57,002 bases of DNA from UBA1723 sp045641625 (GCA_045641625.1 JAZUHH010000061.1:1-57002); one strand, 5' to 3'. Numbered from the stretch's first letter, positions 42,302 through 49,603 are shown. Made by a program: numbers and translations. The notes: generated by a model from the sequence alone, not told the origin.

Positions 42302-43288
42302 CTATTTTACTGTTTTCGTAAAAATCTGTTCAGACATGATGTTTATCATTCCGTCTGCCAGGCCTACATTGGGAACAGTTATCGTATGCGCTCCGACAAG
42401 TTCCGCGACAGTCAGGAATACCTGGGCGGCATGAACAATAACGTCTGCCCTGCTCTCCTGGAGGTCGTATGTCTCTATAAGTTCCTCGACTGTCATCGTT
42501 GACATCTTCTTGTAGAGATTCTTCAGAGAAACAACCGACAGTTCGTTGTCCTTTTTGTCAGACTTGTTTACGAGGCGGATAAGCTTGTTGATATTGCCTC
42601 CCGAGCCAATGATGCGGATGTTCTCGGCATCCAGGGTAATCTTCTTCACCTGCATTATCAAGTCTTCCCACTGGGATGGAGAAACTTGCTCGAGAAGCAG
42701 TCGAATGGTTCCGATGTTTATCGAACAGCTGTCGGAAATCTTGCCTTCCCTGACCATGGAAAGTTCCGTTGAACCGCCGCCCACATCCATATACAGCAAG
42801 TTGACTCGCTTCACTTCGTCGATATAAACATTGCCGGAAGCCTTGCCTCTCTGCACCCCGTCGATGCAGATGTTGCAGTTGTCGTGAATTATCTTGGCCT
42901 CCTGCTCGCCGGTAATGATGCAGATGTCGAGTTTTGTCTTCTTCTTTATGTCGCGCAGAATGCTCTCTCCGTTCTTAGCGTCACGGAAAGCCGAAGTGGC
43001 GTATATAAGGTAGTTCCTGACATTATAGAGGATGATAAGCTGACGAAAAACCTTCATTGTTCTGACGAGCATTTTCTCTCGTTCCCTGCCTATCTTCCCT
43101 TCCGAAAACACATCCAACCCCAGGCGCAAAGGAATTCTGAGAAACTGCAGTTTCTTCATTCGTACACCCTTGGTTGTCTTCTCTACTCGCTTGATAAGGA
43201 TTCTTGCGGCGTTTGAACCTATGTCAATTGCGGCAAGGTTGAACGATGTCTGCGCACGCATGGAATCTTCGATTACACAATTTTTCAT
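42302..43288 (-). CDS. ppx: Exopolyphosphatase / GppA family phosphatase with in-frame repeat insertion
   Basis: The 328-residue Ppx/GppA enzyme (ASKHA fold) removes terminal phosphate from polyphosphate or pppGpp. Phosphate-1 motif is AAIDIGSNAARILI, phosphate-2 motif is YMDVGGGSTELSMV, and IIGSGGNINKLIRLV is the adenosine-type motif. It is shorter than the four-domain E. coli Ppx (about 510 residues) and matches the short bacteroidete form. Just before the phosphate-2 motif lies ASGNVYIDEVKRVNLL, which is a translation of the modular repeat at 42801-42833. The repeat length keeps the frame, so the protein is probably still functional. It is downstream of ppk, and the two are separated by the tandem repeat array. 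Confidence 0.92.
   Translation of the reverse strand: MKNCVIEDSMRAQTSFNLAAIDIGSNAARILIKRVEKTTKGVRMKKLQFLRIPLRLGLDVFSEGKIGREREKMLVRTMKVFRQLIILYNVRNYLIYATSAFRDAKNGESILRDIKKKTKLDICIITGEQEAKIIHDNCNICIDGVQRGKASGNVYIDEVKRVNLLYMDVGGGSTELSMVREGKISDSCSINIGTIRLLLEQVSPSQWEDLIMQVKKITLDAENIRIIGSGGNINKLIRLVNKSDKKDNELSVVSLKNLYKKMSTMTVEELIETYDLQESRADVIVHAAQVFLTVAELVGAHTITVPNVGLADGMINIMSEQIFTKTVK
42801..42833. repeat. Modular repeat inside the ppx coding sequence
   Basis: TTGACTCGCTTCACTTCGTC followed by GATATAAACATTG is an almost perfect repeat copy read on the opposite strand as NVYIDEVKRVN within Ppx. Confidence 0.8.
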
Positions 43289-43289
43289 A

Positions 43290-43440
43290 TTAACTCACTT
43301 TTGTATCGTTGATTTTCAATTGACTCACTCTGCTTCGTCGATATAAACATTGACTCACTTTTGTGTCGTCGATATAAACATTGACTCACTTTTGTGTCGT
43401 CGATTTTCAATTGACTCATTACATATCGTCGAACGTTGTT
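43290..43440. repeat. Tandem array of five modular ~30-bp repeats
   Basis: Units begin at 43290, 43320, 43350, 43381 and 43411 with periods of 30, 30, 31 and 30 bp. Each starts TTGACTC (TTAACTC in the first), has a variable 7-8-bp middle, then TCGTCGA or a close variant, and ends with one of three tails: TTTTCAA, TATAAACA or ACGTTG. The left end touches the ppx start and the right end encodes the last ~28 residues of Ppk. The unique-spacer arrangement of a CRISPR is absent. Confidence 0.88.
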
Positions 43441-45484
43441 TGTTATCTGTTCTGTTTTTTGAGTTATAGAAATCATAAAGGGCCTGCTGAGAGCGGAAGG
43501 GTTCAGCTTCTGAGTCTTCTGTACCGATTACCTGATGGCCTTGCAGAGTGTCCCTTAGTCCCCACTCGACAATCCTTCGGCACTCTTCCTTTATCTCGCT
43601 GTCATATACCGGAGTTACCACCTCGATTCTGGAATCAAGGTTTCTTGTCATCCAGTCGGCAGAACCAAGGAACACCTTCTCTTCGCCTCCGTTACAGAAG
43701 ATGAAGATTCGCGCATGCTCCAGATAGCGGTCAATAATACCCTTTACCCACAGATTGGGTCTTGCCCCGCTGATGTCGGTCAGCGAACAGTTGCCCCTGA
43801 CCAGCATATCGACCTTGACACCTGCCTTGGCTGCGTCATATATCTTCTGCACCATCTTTGGCTCTGTGACATGGTTGATCTTTACTCTGATATAGGCAGG
43901 CTTGCCGGACAAGTGGTTCTTGATTTCCTGGTCTATAAGCTGCAGAAATCTCTTTTTCATGTCATTTGGCGAGACAAGCAGATCTTTGAACTTTGGCTGC
44001 GAGTACGGCTTTTCAATGAACTTGAAGACCTTTTCCACATCGTCAGTAATGTTTCTGTTCGCAGTGAACAACAGCATGTCGGTATATGCCCTTGCATTGC
44101 CCTCGTGGAAGTTACCGGTAGATATGCAGGCGATACTCTGCGCATTCGAGAACTTGATATGCGTGATCTTTGAGTGGATTTTCAACCCTTCGATACCAAA
44201 GACTACGTTGATTCCGGCATCCTGCATCTTCTTGGACCAGTTGATGTTGCTTGCCTCGTCAAAACGGGCAAAAAGTTCTATTACCACAGTAACCTTCTTG
44301 CCGTTTTGAGCGGCACAGATAAGAGCGCCGATAACCTTGGAATCCCTGGCAAGTCTGTAGAGCGTAGTCTTTATGGACTTTACACGCGGGTTTATCGCCG
44401 CCTCGTTCAACAGCCTGATATATCCGTCGAAAGAGTGATAAGGCACATGGAGGAATCTGTCCTTTTCCTGAATTACCTCGAAAATGCTTCTCGGCGAGTT
44501 GAATTCATCGGGAAGTATCGGAGACCATTTCGGATACTTGAGGTCTTTCCTGCCGCAGTCGGGGAACTTCATGAAATCCTTGTGGTTGTGGTATCTTCCG
44601 CCCTTTATTGCTGTGTCGGTCGATCTGCCTCCGTTAAGTATCTTCTTTATACATCGCAAGGCACCCTCGGGAATGTTCTCGTCATAGACCATACGGAGCG
44701 GAGTTCCGGCCTTTCTGGACTTGACGCCCTTCTGCACCTTCTGCATCAGTCCGTTGCGCAGATCGTTGTCAATCTCCATCTCTGCATCGCGTGTGAACTT
44801 GAAGCTCCAAGCCTCGAGCGACTCGTACTGAATGCCGGGGAAAGCCATATACAGGCAGGTTCTGACCACATCGTCCAGGTACATCACATTTGACTCGCCG
44901 TTGCCGTCTGCCGGCACCTCGACCCATCTGCCGCATTTGTCGATCGGCAGAGGCATGATGGCATAGCTTGCCCTGCCACCGCTTCGCACAACCCTTACAA
45001 TGAAATAGATGGTGTCGTCCTCCTCGTTGTCGAAGTGCTTGATCCCGTCAATCCATATCGGCGAGATTCGGCCCATGATGTTCTGTCTGTAATAGCTTTC
45101 CACAAAAGCTCTCTGCGTCTGGTCAAGATGCTTTTCGTCGATTATGTCTATCTTCTCCTTGCGCAAGGCTTCGACCACTTCGTTCACAGCCAGCTGATAT
45201 TCCTGGCTGTAGAGCGCATTGAGCTTGTTTATCTCCTTCTGCACCTTCAAGAGATTTTCCATCTCCTTTTCCTCTGCTTTGCTCTGGGGATTTGAAAGGT
45301 GGACAGTTCGGTTGATGCATGCCATGCGAACACGAAAGAACTCGTCGAGATTATTGGAATAGATACCAAGGAAATTCATTCTTTCGAGAACGGGCACGCT
45401 CTCTTTTCTGGCTTCCTCGAGGATGCGATGATTGAAATACATCCATGACACATCTCGGTCAATAAAATTCATTTCTTTTGCCAT
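43355..45484 (-). CDS. ppk: Polyphosphate kinase Ppk1 with a repeat-encoded C-terminal tail
   Basis: The 709-residue enzyme reversibly makes polyphosphate from ATP. The N-terminal RDVSWMYFNHRILEEARKES is typical. The catalytic His regions are LKIHSKITHIKFSN followed by ISTGNFHEGNARAYTD, and ARIFIFCNGGEEKVFLGSAD with the second conserved His just before (LEHARIF). The chain core ends near residue 680. The final part (STICNESIENRRHKSESMF and ISTTQK) is translated repeat sequence from 43355-43440, so the natural stop has been replaced by repeat DNA. It is preceded after 20 bp by a 46-aa membrane protein gene with its own putative Pho-box promoter. Confidence 0.95.
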   Translation of the reverse strand: MAKEMNFIDRDVSWMYFNHRILEEARKESVPVLERMNFLGIYSNNLDEFFRVRMACINRTVHLSNPQSKAEEKEMENLLKVQKEINKLNALYSQEYQLAVNEVVEALRKEKIDIIDEKHLDQTQRAFVESYYRQNIMGRISPIWIDGIKHFDNEEDDTIYFIVRVVRSGGRASYAIMPLPIDKCGRWVEVPADGNGESNVMYLDDVVRTCLYMAFPGIQYESLEAWSFKFTRDAEMEIDNDLRNGLMQKVQKGVKSRKAGTPLRMVYDENIPEGALRCIKKILNGGRSTDTAIKGGRYHNHKDFMKFPDCGRKDLKYPKWSPILPDEFNSPRSIFEVIQEKDRFLHVPYHSFDGYIRLLNEAAINPRVKSIKTTLYRLARDSKVIGALICAAQNGKKVTVVIELFARFDEASNINWSKKMQDAGINVVFGIEGLKIHSKITHIKFSNAQSIACISTGNFHEGNARAYTDMLLFTANRNITDDVEKVFKFIEKPYSQPKFKDLLVSPNDMKKRFLQLIDQEIKNHLSGKPAYIRVKINHVTEPKMVQKIYDAAKAGVKVDMLVRGNCSLTDISGARPNLWVKGIIDRYLEHARIFIFCNGGEEKVFLGSADWMTRNLDSRIEVVTPVYDSEIKEECRRIVEWGLRDTLQGHQVIGTEDSEAEPFRSQQALYDFYNSKNRTDNKQRSTICNESIENRRHKSESMFISTTQK

Positions 45485-45504
45485 ATTTCAATAGTTTTGT
45501 TTCG

Positions 45505-45645
45505 TTAACTCTGTTCGGCTAAACCAAGGTATAGCACAACGACAAGAACTGCAATAAGAATGTACCTCACCATGTTGTAAACCCTTACTATTCTTTTTGC
45601 TTTCGGACTTGCTTCCTCTTGTCCATAAATATCTTTTTGATCCAT
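45505..45645 (-). CDS. 46-aa single-span membrane protein upstream of ppk
   Basis: The ATG at 45645 gives a charged N-terminus (MDQKDIYGQEEASPKAKRIV) and one hydrophobic helix (RYILIAVLVVVLYLGLAEQS) ending at TAA 45505-45507. It lies 20 bp before ppk in the same direction and directly after a promoter with an 11-bp periodic array, so it is likely the first gene of a phosphate-regulated ppk-ppx unit. The positive-inside rule predicts a cytoplasmic N-terminus. I do not recognise a family. The coding signal is a clear short frame with sensible composition. Confidence 0.65.
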   Translation of the reverse strand: MDQKDIYGQEEASPKAKRIVRVYNMVRYILIAVLVVVLYLGLAEQS

Positions 45646-45654
45646 AGTCTTTAA

Positions 45655-45688
45655 TGTTTATATCGACGAAGCAGAGCGAGTCAATTTG
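45655..45688. repeat. Modular repeat copy upstream of the 46-aa gene
   Basis: TGTTTATATCGACGAAGCAG followed by AGCGAGTCAATT is an inverted copy with the TATAAACA tail, between the gene and its promoter. Confidence 0.75.
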
Positions 45689-45701
45689 TTCCGTTTTCGG
45701 T

Positions 45702-45759
45702 GCGAAGTTCACAAACAGATGTTACACAGTATTTGCAAAAATGTTTCGATTTTGTTAAG
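45702..45759 (-). promoter_or_regulatory. Putative Pho-box array and promoter of the 46-aa gene/ppk unit
   Basis: Seven-base units begin exactly 11 bp apart: TGTTACA (45720), ATTTGCA (45731), TGTTTCG (45742) and TGTTAAG (45753). The 25-bp sequence at 45702-45726 is identical to 46044-46068. On the minus strand it supplies a TGTTTG element followed by GAACTTCGC where transcription would begin, about 60 bp before the ATG at 45645. An 11-bp period is the spacing of PhoB-type direct repeats. Confidence 0.6.
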
Positions 45760-45783
45760 AAGACGAATTTCTATTCAATGCAT

Positions 45784-45875
45784 AATGTTTATATCGACGA
45801 TATGTAATGAGTCAATTGAAAATCGACGACACAAAAGTGAGTCAATGTTTATATCGACGATACGAAGTGGATCAA
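45784..45875. repeat. Three modular repeats in inverted orientation
   Basis: Copies joined end to end read TGTTTATATCGACGATATGT then AATGAGTCAA; TTGAAAATCGACGACACAAA then AGTGAGTCAA; and TGTTTATATCGACGATACGA then AGTGGATCAA. They lie just downstream of the 45-aa gene. Confidence 0.85.
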
Positions 45876-45879
45876 CTGC

Positions 45880-46017
45880 TTAATCGTCATCGTCGTCGTC
45901 GTCGTCATCGGACTCCTCCCAGTCATAGCCCTTGGCAGTGATTGTTCTTGGAACCTCGAGGACATCTGCATCCGCCATCAAGTCTCGTTCTTTATCAGAG
46001 CTGTTGTTCTGTTCCAT
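45880..46017 (-). CDS. 45-aa acidic protein ending in nine aspartates
   Basis: The ATG at 46017 encodes MEQNNSSDKERDLMADADVL followed by EVPRTITAKGYDWEES and a run of nine Asp residues before TAA 45880-45882. It has its own promoter with a Pho-box-like array at 46044-46101, and it lies next to polyphosphate genes. A poly-Asp tail could bind divalent cations. The family is not recognised. It is supported by the promoter, the codon pattern and the exact placement before the repeat block, but it is very short. Confidence 0.55.
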   Translation of the reverse strand: MEQNNSSDKERDLMADADVLEVPRTITAKGYDWEESDDDDDDDDD

Positions 46018-46043
46018 ATTCTTCGTTAGTTTTGTTTTCGGCG

Positions 46044-46101
46044 GCGAAGTTCACAAACAGATGTTACATATTCTTTTCAATAAAATTACAATAGGGTTAA
46101 G
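46044..46101 (-). promoter_or_regulatory. Putative Pho-box array and promoter of the 45-aa acidic gene
   Basis: Units 11 bp apart are TGTTACA (46062), CTTTTCA (46073), AATTACA (46084) and GGTTAAG (46095). The downstream 25 bp (46044-46068) repeats the promoter of the ppk unit base for base. The ATG at 46017 is about 27-35 bp beyond the expected start of transcription. Confidence 0.6.
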
Positions 46102-46134
46102 GGCGGAAAAAATCTGCCTCCGCATCGCGCAACT

Positions 46135-46208
46135 TGTTACAATTTTGTTAAGAAACCGAAATAAGGGGGAAAGGCGGCGGTCTGTTCGGACGGATTTCAC
46201 TATCTTCG
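46135..46208 (+). promoter_or_regulatory. Two-unit Pho-box-like site and promoter of the response regulator gene
   Basis: TGTTACA (46135-46141) and TGTTAAG (46146-46152) are direct repeats 11 bp apart. A TATCTTCG -7-like element is at 46201-46208, about 38 bp before the ATG at 46246. This is consistent with autoregulation of the PhoB-like regulator. Confidence 0.5.
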
Positions 46209-46245
46209 CCCCGAAAAAAAAAAACGAAGTTCTATATAAAGCACT

Positions 46246-46968
46246 ATGAACCAACGAACGAAACGTCGCATACTGATTGTTGACGACGAACCCGACATCT
46301 GCGAGATTCTCCGCTTCAACCTTGAAACGGAGGGCTATGAAGTGGAAACTGCAGAGGGGGCGGATGATGCACAGACCATAGTCGAAAGCAAGCCTGTCGA
46401 TCTGATTCTGCTCGATGTCATGATGTCACACAAGTCCGGCTTCGAATGGGCAGGGGAACTGAAGGGAAACACGAGGACTCAGAACATACCCATAATCTTC
46501 TGCACAGCAAGAACTATGGAAGCGGACCTTCTGCAGGGATTCAGCCTGGGCAGTGACGACTACATCTGCAAGCCCTTCCGAATAAGCGAGGTCAAGGCAA
46601 GGGTCAAGGCGGTGCTGAGAAGGGCATGCCCGGACGCAGAACAGGAAACAGCAACAAAAACACAGGACTCGGGCAGAACCCTGAGGTACGAGGGCATCGC
46701 CCTGCGCATGGACAGCAAGGAATGCACGATCGACGGCAAAGAGGTTCAGCTGACGAAACTGGAGTTCGAACTGCTTGCCATGCTGCTGTCCAAGCCCGGA
46801 CAGGTATTCTCGCGCGAGACAATACTGCAGAGGGTATGGCCGAACGACACCATAGTTCTGGACCGCACCGTGGATGTGAACGTCACACGAATACGCAAGA
46901 AGATAGGCAGGTACGGGGAATGCCTGCGCACAAAGTTCGGCTACGGCTATATGTTCGAAACACTCTGA
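46246..46968 (+). CDS. OmpR/PhoB-type response regulator
   Basis: The product has 240 residues. The receiver domain (about 8-125) has the acidic pair in ILIVDDEPDICE, the phospho-acceptor in DLILLDVMMSHKSG, Thr in IFCTARTME and the Lys in DDYICKPF. A winged-helix DNA-binding domain (about 145-240) has TKLEFELLAMLLSKPGQVFS, VDVNVTRIRKKIG and the closing FGYGYMF. The adjacent kinase is its partner. With ppk, ppx and pit nearby, a PhoB-like role in phosphate control is likely. The Bacteroides RprY-type regulators look similar, so an alternative stimulus is possible. Confidence 0.93.
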   Translation: MNQRTKRRILIVDDEPDICEILRFNLETEGYEVETAEGADDAQTIVESKPVDLILLDVMMSHKSGFEWAGELKGNTRTQNIPIIFCTARTMEADLLQGFSLGSDDYICKPFRISEVKARVKAVLRRACPDAEQETATKTQDSGRTLRYEGIALRMDSKECTIDGKEVQLTKLEFELLAMLLSKPGQVFSRETILQRVWPNDTIVLDRTVDVNVTRIRKKIGRYGECLRTKFGYGYMFETL

Positions 46969-46972
46969 GGCT

Positions 46973-48181
46973 ATGACAAACAAAAGGCTGACAACCGGAA
47001 TATTCAAGACTGCGACAATGCTGACGGCAGTCTTTACGCTTGTCTTTGGAATATATGAGTACAGGCGCGAACACGCGTTCCGTGTCGATATTCTGCACTC
47101 GCAGCTGCAGCTCAACAACTACCACTACCTTGAGGGCAGGGGCGAGCCGCACATTCGAGTCACTGTCATCGACACACTCGGCAACGTGCTTTCCGACACC
47201 AGGGAAGCCAATGTCAGCCGAATGGGAAACCACATTCAGCGAGAGGAAATCCGCGAAGCGCTGGTCAGCGGAAGCGGCTATGCGATAAAGCGAGCTTCGG
47301 AAACGAACGGCGAAAAGTATTTCTATTCGGCAACAAGGTTCGGCGACAGAATAGTGAGGTCGTCAGTTCCATATTCGGCAGAGCTGACCGCCTCGCTCGA
47401 ACATGACTACACTTTCCTTTACTACACAGCCGGCATACTTGCACTGATCGGCACGGCTATGTATTTCCGCCACCGCTATGAACACAGCGAACAGGAGAAA
47501 CAGCGCATCAAGAGACAGCTTACCGAGAATGCCGCGCACGAGCTGAAGACACCTGCCGCCACTATCGAAGGCTACCTGGAAACACTTGTCAGCAATCCCT
47601 CGCTGCCGGAAGACAAGCGCCTGGACTTTCTGAAGAAGTGCCACGCGCAGAGCCGCCGCATGAGCCAGCTTCTCGCTGATATGGGCACTCTGACACGGCT
47701 TGACGAGGCGCAGATTGCTCGCCCGAAAATACAGATTGATGCCGCCTCAATACTTCGCCAGATAGAGGAGGAAACTGCCGCACAATTCCGTGAGCACGGC
47801 ATTAAGCTGGAAATGAACATTCCAAAGCCACTGCCTATGAACGGCGACGCATCGCTCATCTACTCTTTGTTCAGGAACATTTTCAACAACACGCTCGCAT
47901 ACGCAACTGACGCATCATACTTCAAGGTGCAGACAAAAACCTCGGCAGGAAGATACGTGCTTACATTCACAGACAATGGTCCGGGCGTTCCGGACAAGCA
48001 CCTGCCACACATCTTCGAGCGCTTCTATCGCATAGACAAGGGACGCTCTCGCAAGTTGGGCGGAACAGGTCTTGGTCTGGCGATAGTCAAGAACATCGTA
48101 CTGCAATACGGTGGTTCAGCGACTGCATCGGAAACTCCGGGCGGCGGACTGACAATAGAGGTGGAACTGACGATTGAATAA
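46973..48181 (+). CDS. Membrane sensor histidine kinase (PhoR/RprX-like)
   Basis: The product has 402 residues. It has one membrane segment near residues 10-25 and a second near 150-168 (FLYYTAGILALIGTAMYF), enclosing a periplasmic sensor of about 120 residues. The H-box is ENAAHELKTPAATIEGYLET, and an HATPase domain follows with NIFNNTLAYA, FTDNGPGVPDKHLPHIFERF and GGTGLGLAIVKNI. There is no PAS domain. The start is 4 bp after the regulator stop. Architecture fits PhoR-type kinases, and the signal (phosphate state) is inferred from neighbours. Confidence 0.92.
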   Translation: MTNKRLTTGIFKTATMLTAVFTLVFGIYEYRREHAFRVDILHSQLQLNNYHYLEGRGEPHIRVTVIDTLGNVLSDTREANVSRMGNHIQREEIREALVSGSGYAIKRASETNGEKYFYSATRFGDRIVRSSVPYSAELTASLEHDYTFLYYTAGILALIGTAMYFRHRYEHSEQEKQRIKRQLTENAAHELKTPAATIEGYLETLVSNPSLPEDKRLDFLKKCHAQSRRMSQLLADMGTLTRLDEAQIARPKIQIDAASILRQIEEETAAQFREHGIKLEMNIPKPLPMNGDASLIYSLFRNIFNNTLAYATDASYFKVQTKTSAGRYVLTFTDNGPGVPDKHLPHIFERFYRIDKGRSRKLGGTGLGLAIVKNIVLQYGGSATASETPGGGLTIEVELTIE

Positions 48182-48247
48182 TGAATAGTTAATGGTTACG
48201 CGAACAAGCGAACAAACGAACAAACTTTTTTTGCATTTGCGAACAAA

Positions 48248-48284
48248 CAACGTTCGACGACGTGCAACGAGTCAATGTTTATAC
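48248..48284. repeat. Modular repeat after the kinase gene
   Basis: ACAACGTTCGACGACGTGCA followed by ACGAGTCAATGTTTATA combines the GAACGTTG-type tail, the core, and the start of a neighbouring TATAAACA unit. Nothing else is apparent in the 252-bp gap at 48182-48433. Confidence 0.7.
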
Positions 48285-48433
48285 TAATTATTAACTATAA
48301 CTGTTATTATATTCTTATGATATTATATTGTTCATATTTAAGGCATTAGTACGGTTAAGCATTCACAACTTATAATAAATAATGAACTATTAGGATATTA
48401 CACAGCAAGAAACCTTAGCTGCACCAGGCTTTG

Positions 48434-48865
48434 TCATGAATTTGAATTCTTGATTTCGTTGTCATAGAATTTCTGCATCTCTCTTTTTATTTCATCCCTC
48501 ACACGTCGGAATTCGGGCAGCACATCTTCCTCAGTTCCCTTGAAGGCGTCCGGGTCGTCGAATCCAATATGAAGGCGCCTGCCAACCTTTCCAAAGAATG
48601 CCGGGCAAGACTCGTTCGCCCCACCGCACACAGTAATCACAAAGTCCCAGGACTCTGCCAGATACTTGTCAATGTGCTTGGGGTAATGGCTGCTGATGTC
48701 AATACCAATCTCGGCCATAACCTTTATTCCGAGAGGATGAACCTCGGAAGCCGGACGAATTCCTGCCGAATGTACGTCGAGCCTTGAATCCATACTTTTC
48801 AATATGCCGTGAGCCATCTGGCTTCGGCAGCGATTGCCTGTGCAAAGAACCAATATGCGTTTCAT
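48434..48865 (-). CDS. arsC: Arsenate reductase (thioredoxin type) / low-molecular-weight phosphatase
   Basis: The product has 143 residues from ATG 48865 (MKRILVLCTGNRCRSQMAHG). The active-site loop is CTGNRCRS (CX5R). Further motifs are SAGIRPASEVHPLGIKVMAE, then WDFVITVCGGANESCP with the two further cysteines needed by thioredoxin-coupled ArsC, and the acid in DDPDAFKGTEED. The longer frame to 48946 would add 27 residues that overlap the promoter element, so I reject it. No other arsenic gene is nearby. The gene follows a DUF1349 gene and has its own copy of a shared 42-bp upstream element. Confidence 0.88.
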   Translation of the reverse strand: MKRILVLCTGNRCRSQMAHGILKSMDSRLDVHSAGIRPASEVHPLGIKVMAEIGIDISSHYPKHIDKYLAESWDFVITVCGGANESCPAFFGKVGRRLHIGFDDPDAFKGTEEDVLPEFRRVRDEIKREMQKFYDNEIKNSNS

Positions 48866-48877
48866 AAAATTATGCAG

Positions 48878-48919
48878 TATCAAACCATTTCTAACATTTT
48901 TAACCCGTTTCGTAAGATT
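48878..48919 (-). promoter_or_regulatory. 42-bp shared upstream element, arsC copy
   Basis: This stretch matches 49710-49751 in about 37 of 42 positions. The shared core contains TTTCTAACATTTTT and TTTCGTAAGATT as read on the plus strand. It ends 13 bp before the arsC ATG. Confidence 0.55.
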
Positions 48920-48976
48920 GCTCTTGGTGAGAAGAAACTTCTGCAATCACCACAGTAGAGCTTGTCGCACGATTCT

Positions 48977-49603
48977 TCAGTCCGGCTGTTGGCCATCATG
49001 AGCTTTCCAGGCACATTCGGTCAACTGCATGTTTGTGAATACCGCCTTGAAGGACGAATCCTCGGGAGAGCAAGCATATATTCCGAAACTGATTTCTTCC
49101 TTTGCCTCGAATATATGGCAGACACGCATCTGTCTCCATTCCATGCCGTCAGCGGAACACTCGATGCAGAAGTCATCCTCTCTGCGTGAGAGACGATACC
49201 ACATGCTCTTGACATCGGCAGGGATGGCTGTTGTTGCCCAATCGCTGTAACCGTGGTTAGTAGCCACACTGCCCAGGTGCTGGAACTGCTCGTTTTCATA
49301 CTCGATGCTACCCTTCAGCCAATTCTCAGAATCAAGGTACATCACTACACCACACTGGTCGAAGCGATGATGACTCTCGGTAAAATCTGTCTTAACTATG
49401 AAGCTGAAGAACTTATCCTTGGTTTTCATCTGGAAGACAGGGGCATTGTCGTTCTGAAAATGATAATATGTGCGTTGCCATAAGTCAGTATGAGGTTTTG
49501 TCACTACCTCGATAGTATCGTCCCCTATTATACATGACTCTGGTTCCCTCGTCCATTTGAAATTCTTGATGTTGAGTGTCATAGAGCTCATTTGTTTCTT
49601 CAT
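48977..49603 (-). CDS. DUF1349 family protein (concanavalin-like fold)
   Basis: The 208-residue cytosolic protein matches the DUF1349 pattern: FKWTREPESCIIGDDTIEVV near the start, TDLWQRTYYHFQNDNAPVF, then FDQCGVVMYLDSENWLKGSI, and SFGIYACSPEDSSFKAVFTN near the end. The family folds like a legume lectin or glucanase jelly roll, but its function is not established. Start choices at residues 1, 5 and 8 are all possible (MKKQMSSMTLNIK). It lies downstream of a broken AraC regulator and upstream of arsC, and it shares the 42-bp element with arsC. Confidence 0.85.
   Translation of the reverse strand: MKKQMSSMTLNIKNFKWTREPESCIIGDDTIEVVTKPHTDLWQRTYYHFQNDNAPVFQMKTKDKFFSFIVKTDFTESHHRFDQCGVVMYLDSENWLKGSIEYENEQFQHLGSVATNHGYSDWATTAIPADVKSMWYRLSRREDDFCIECSADGMEWRQMRVCHIFEAKEEISFGIYACSPEDSSFKAVFTNMQLTECAWKAHDGQQPD

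Noticed and set aside
43290..43440. Possible CRISPR array because of ~30-bp periodic repeats
   Set aside because: There are no unique spacers: the whole 30-bp period is repeat, the tails alternate among three forms, the copies lie inside coding sequence, and no cas gene is present.
45686..45883. Plus-strand frame with repeated MFIST / ESIENRRHKSE protein sequence
   Set aside because: It is just the modular repeat read in an open frame, antisense to the promoter and without its own start signals.
48866..48946. Longer ArsC with 27 more N-terminal residues
   Set aside because: The extension overlaps the shared 42-bp upstream element, and the fold starts at MKRILVLCTGN.
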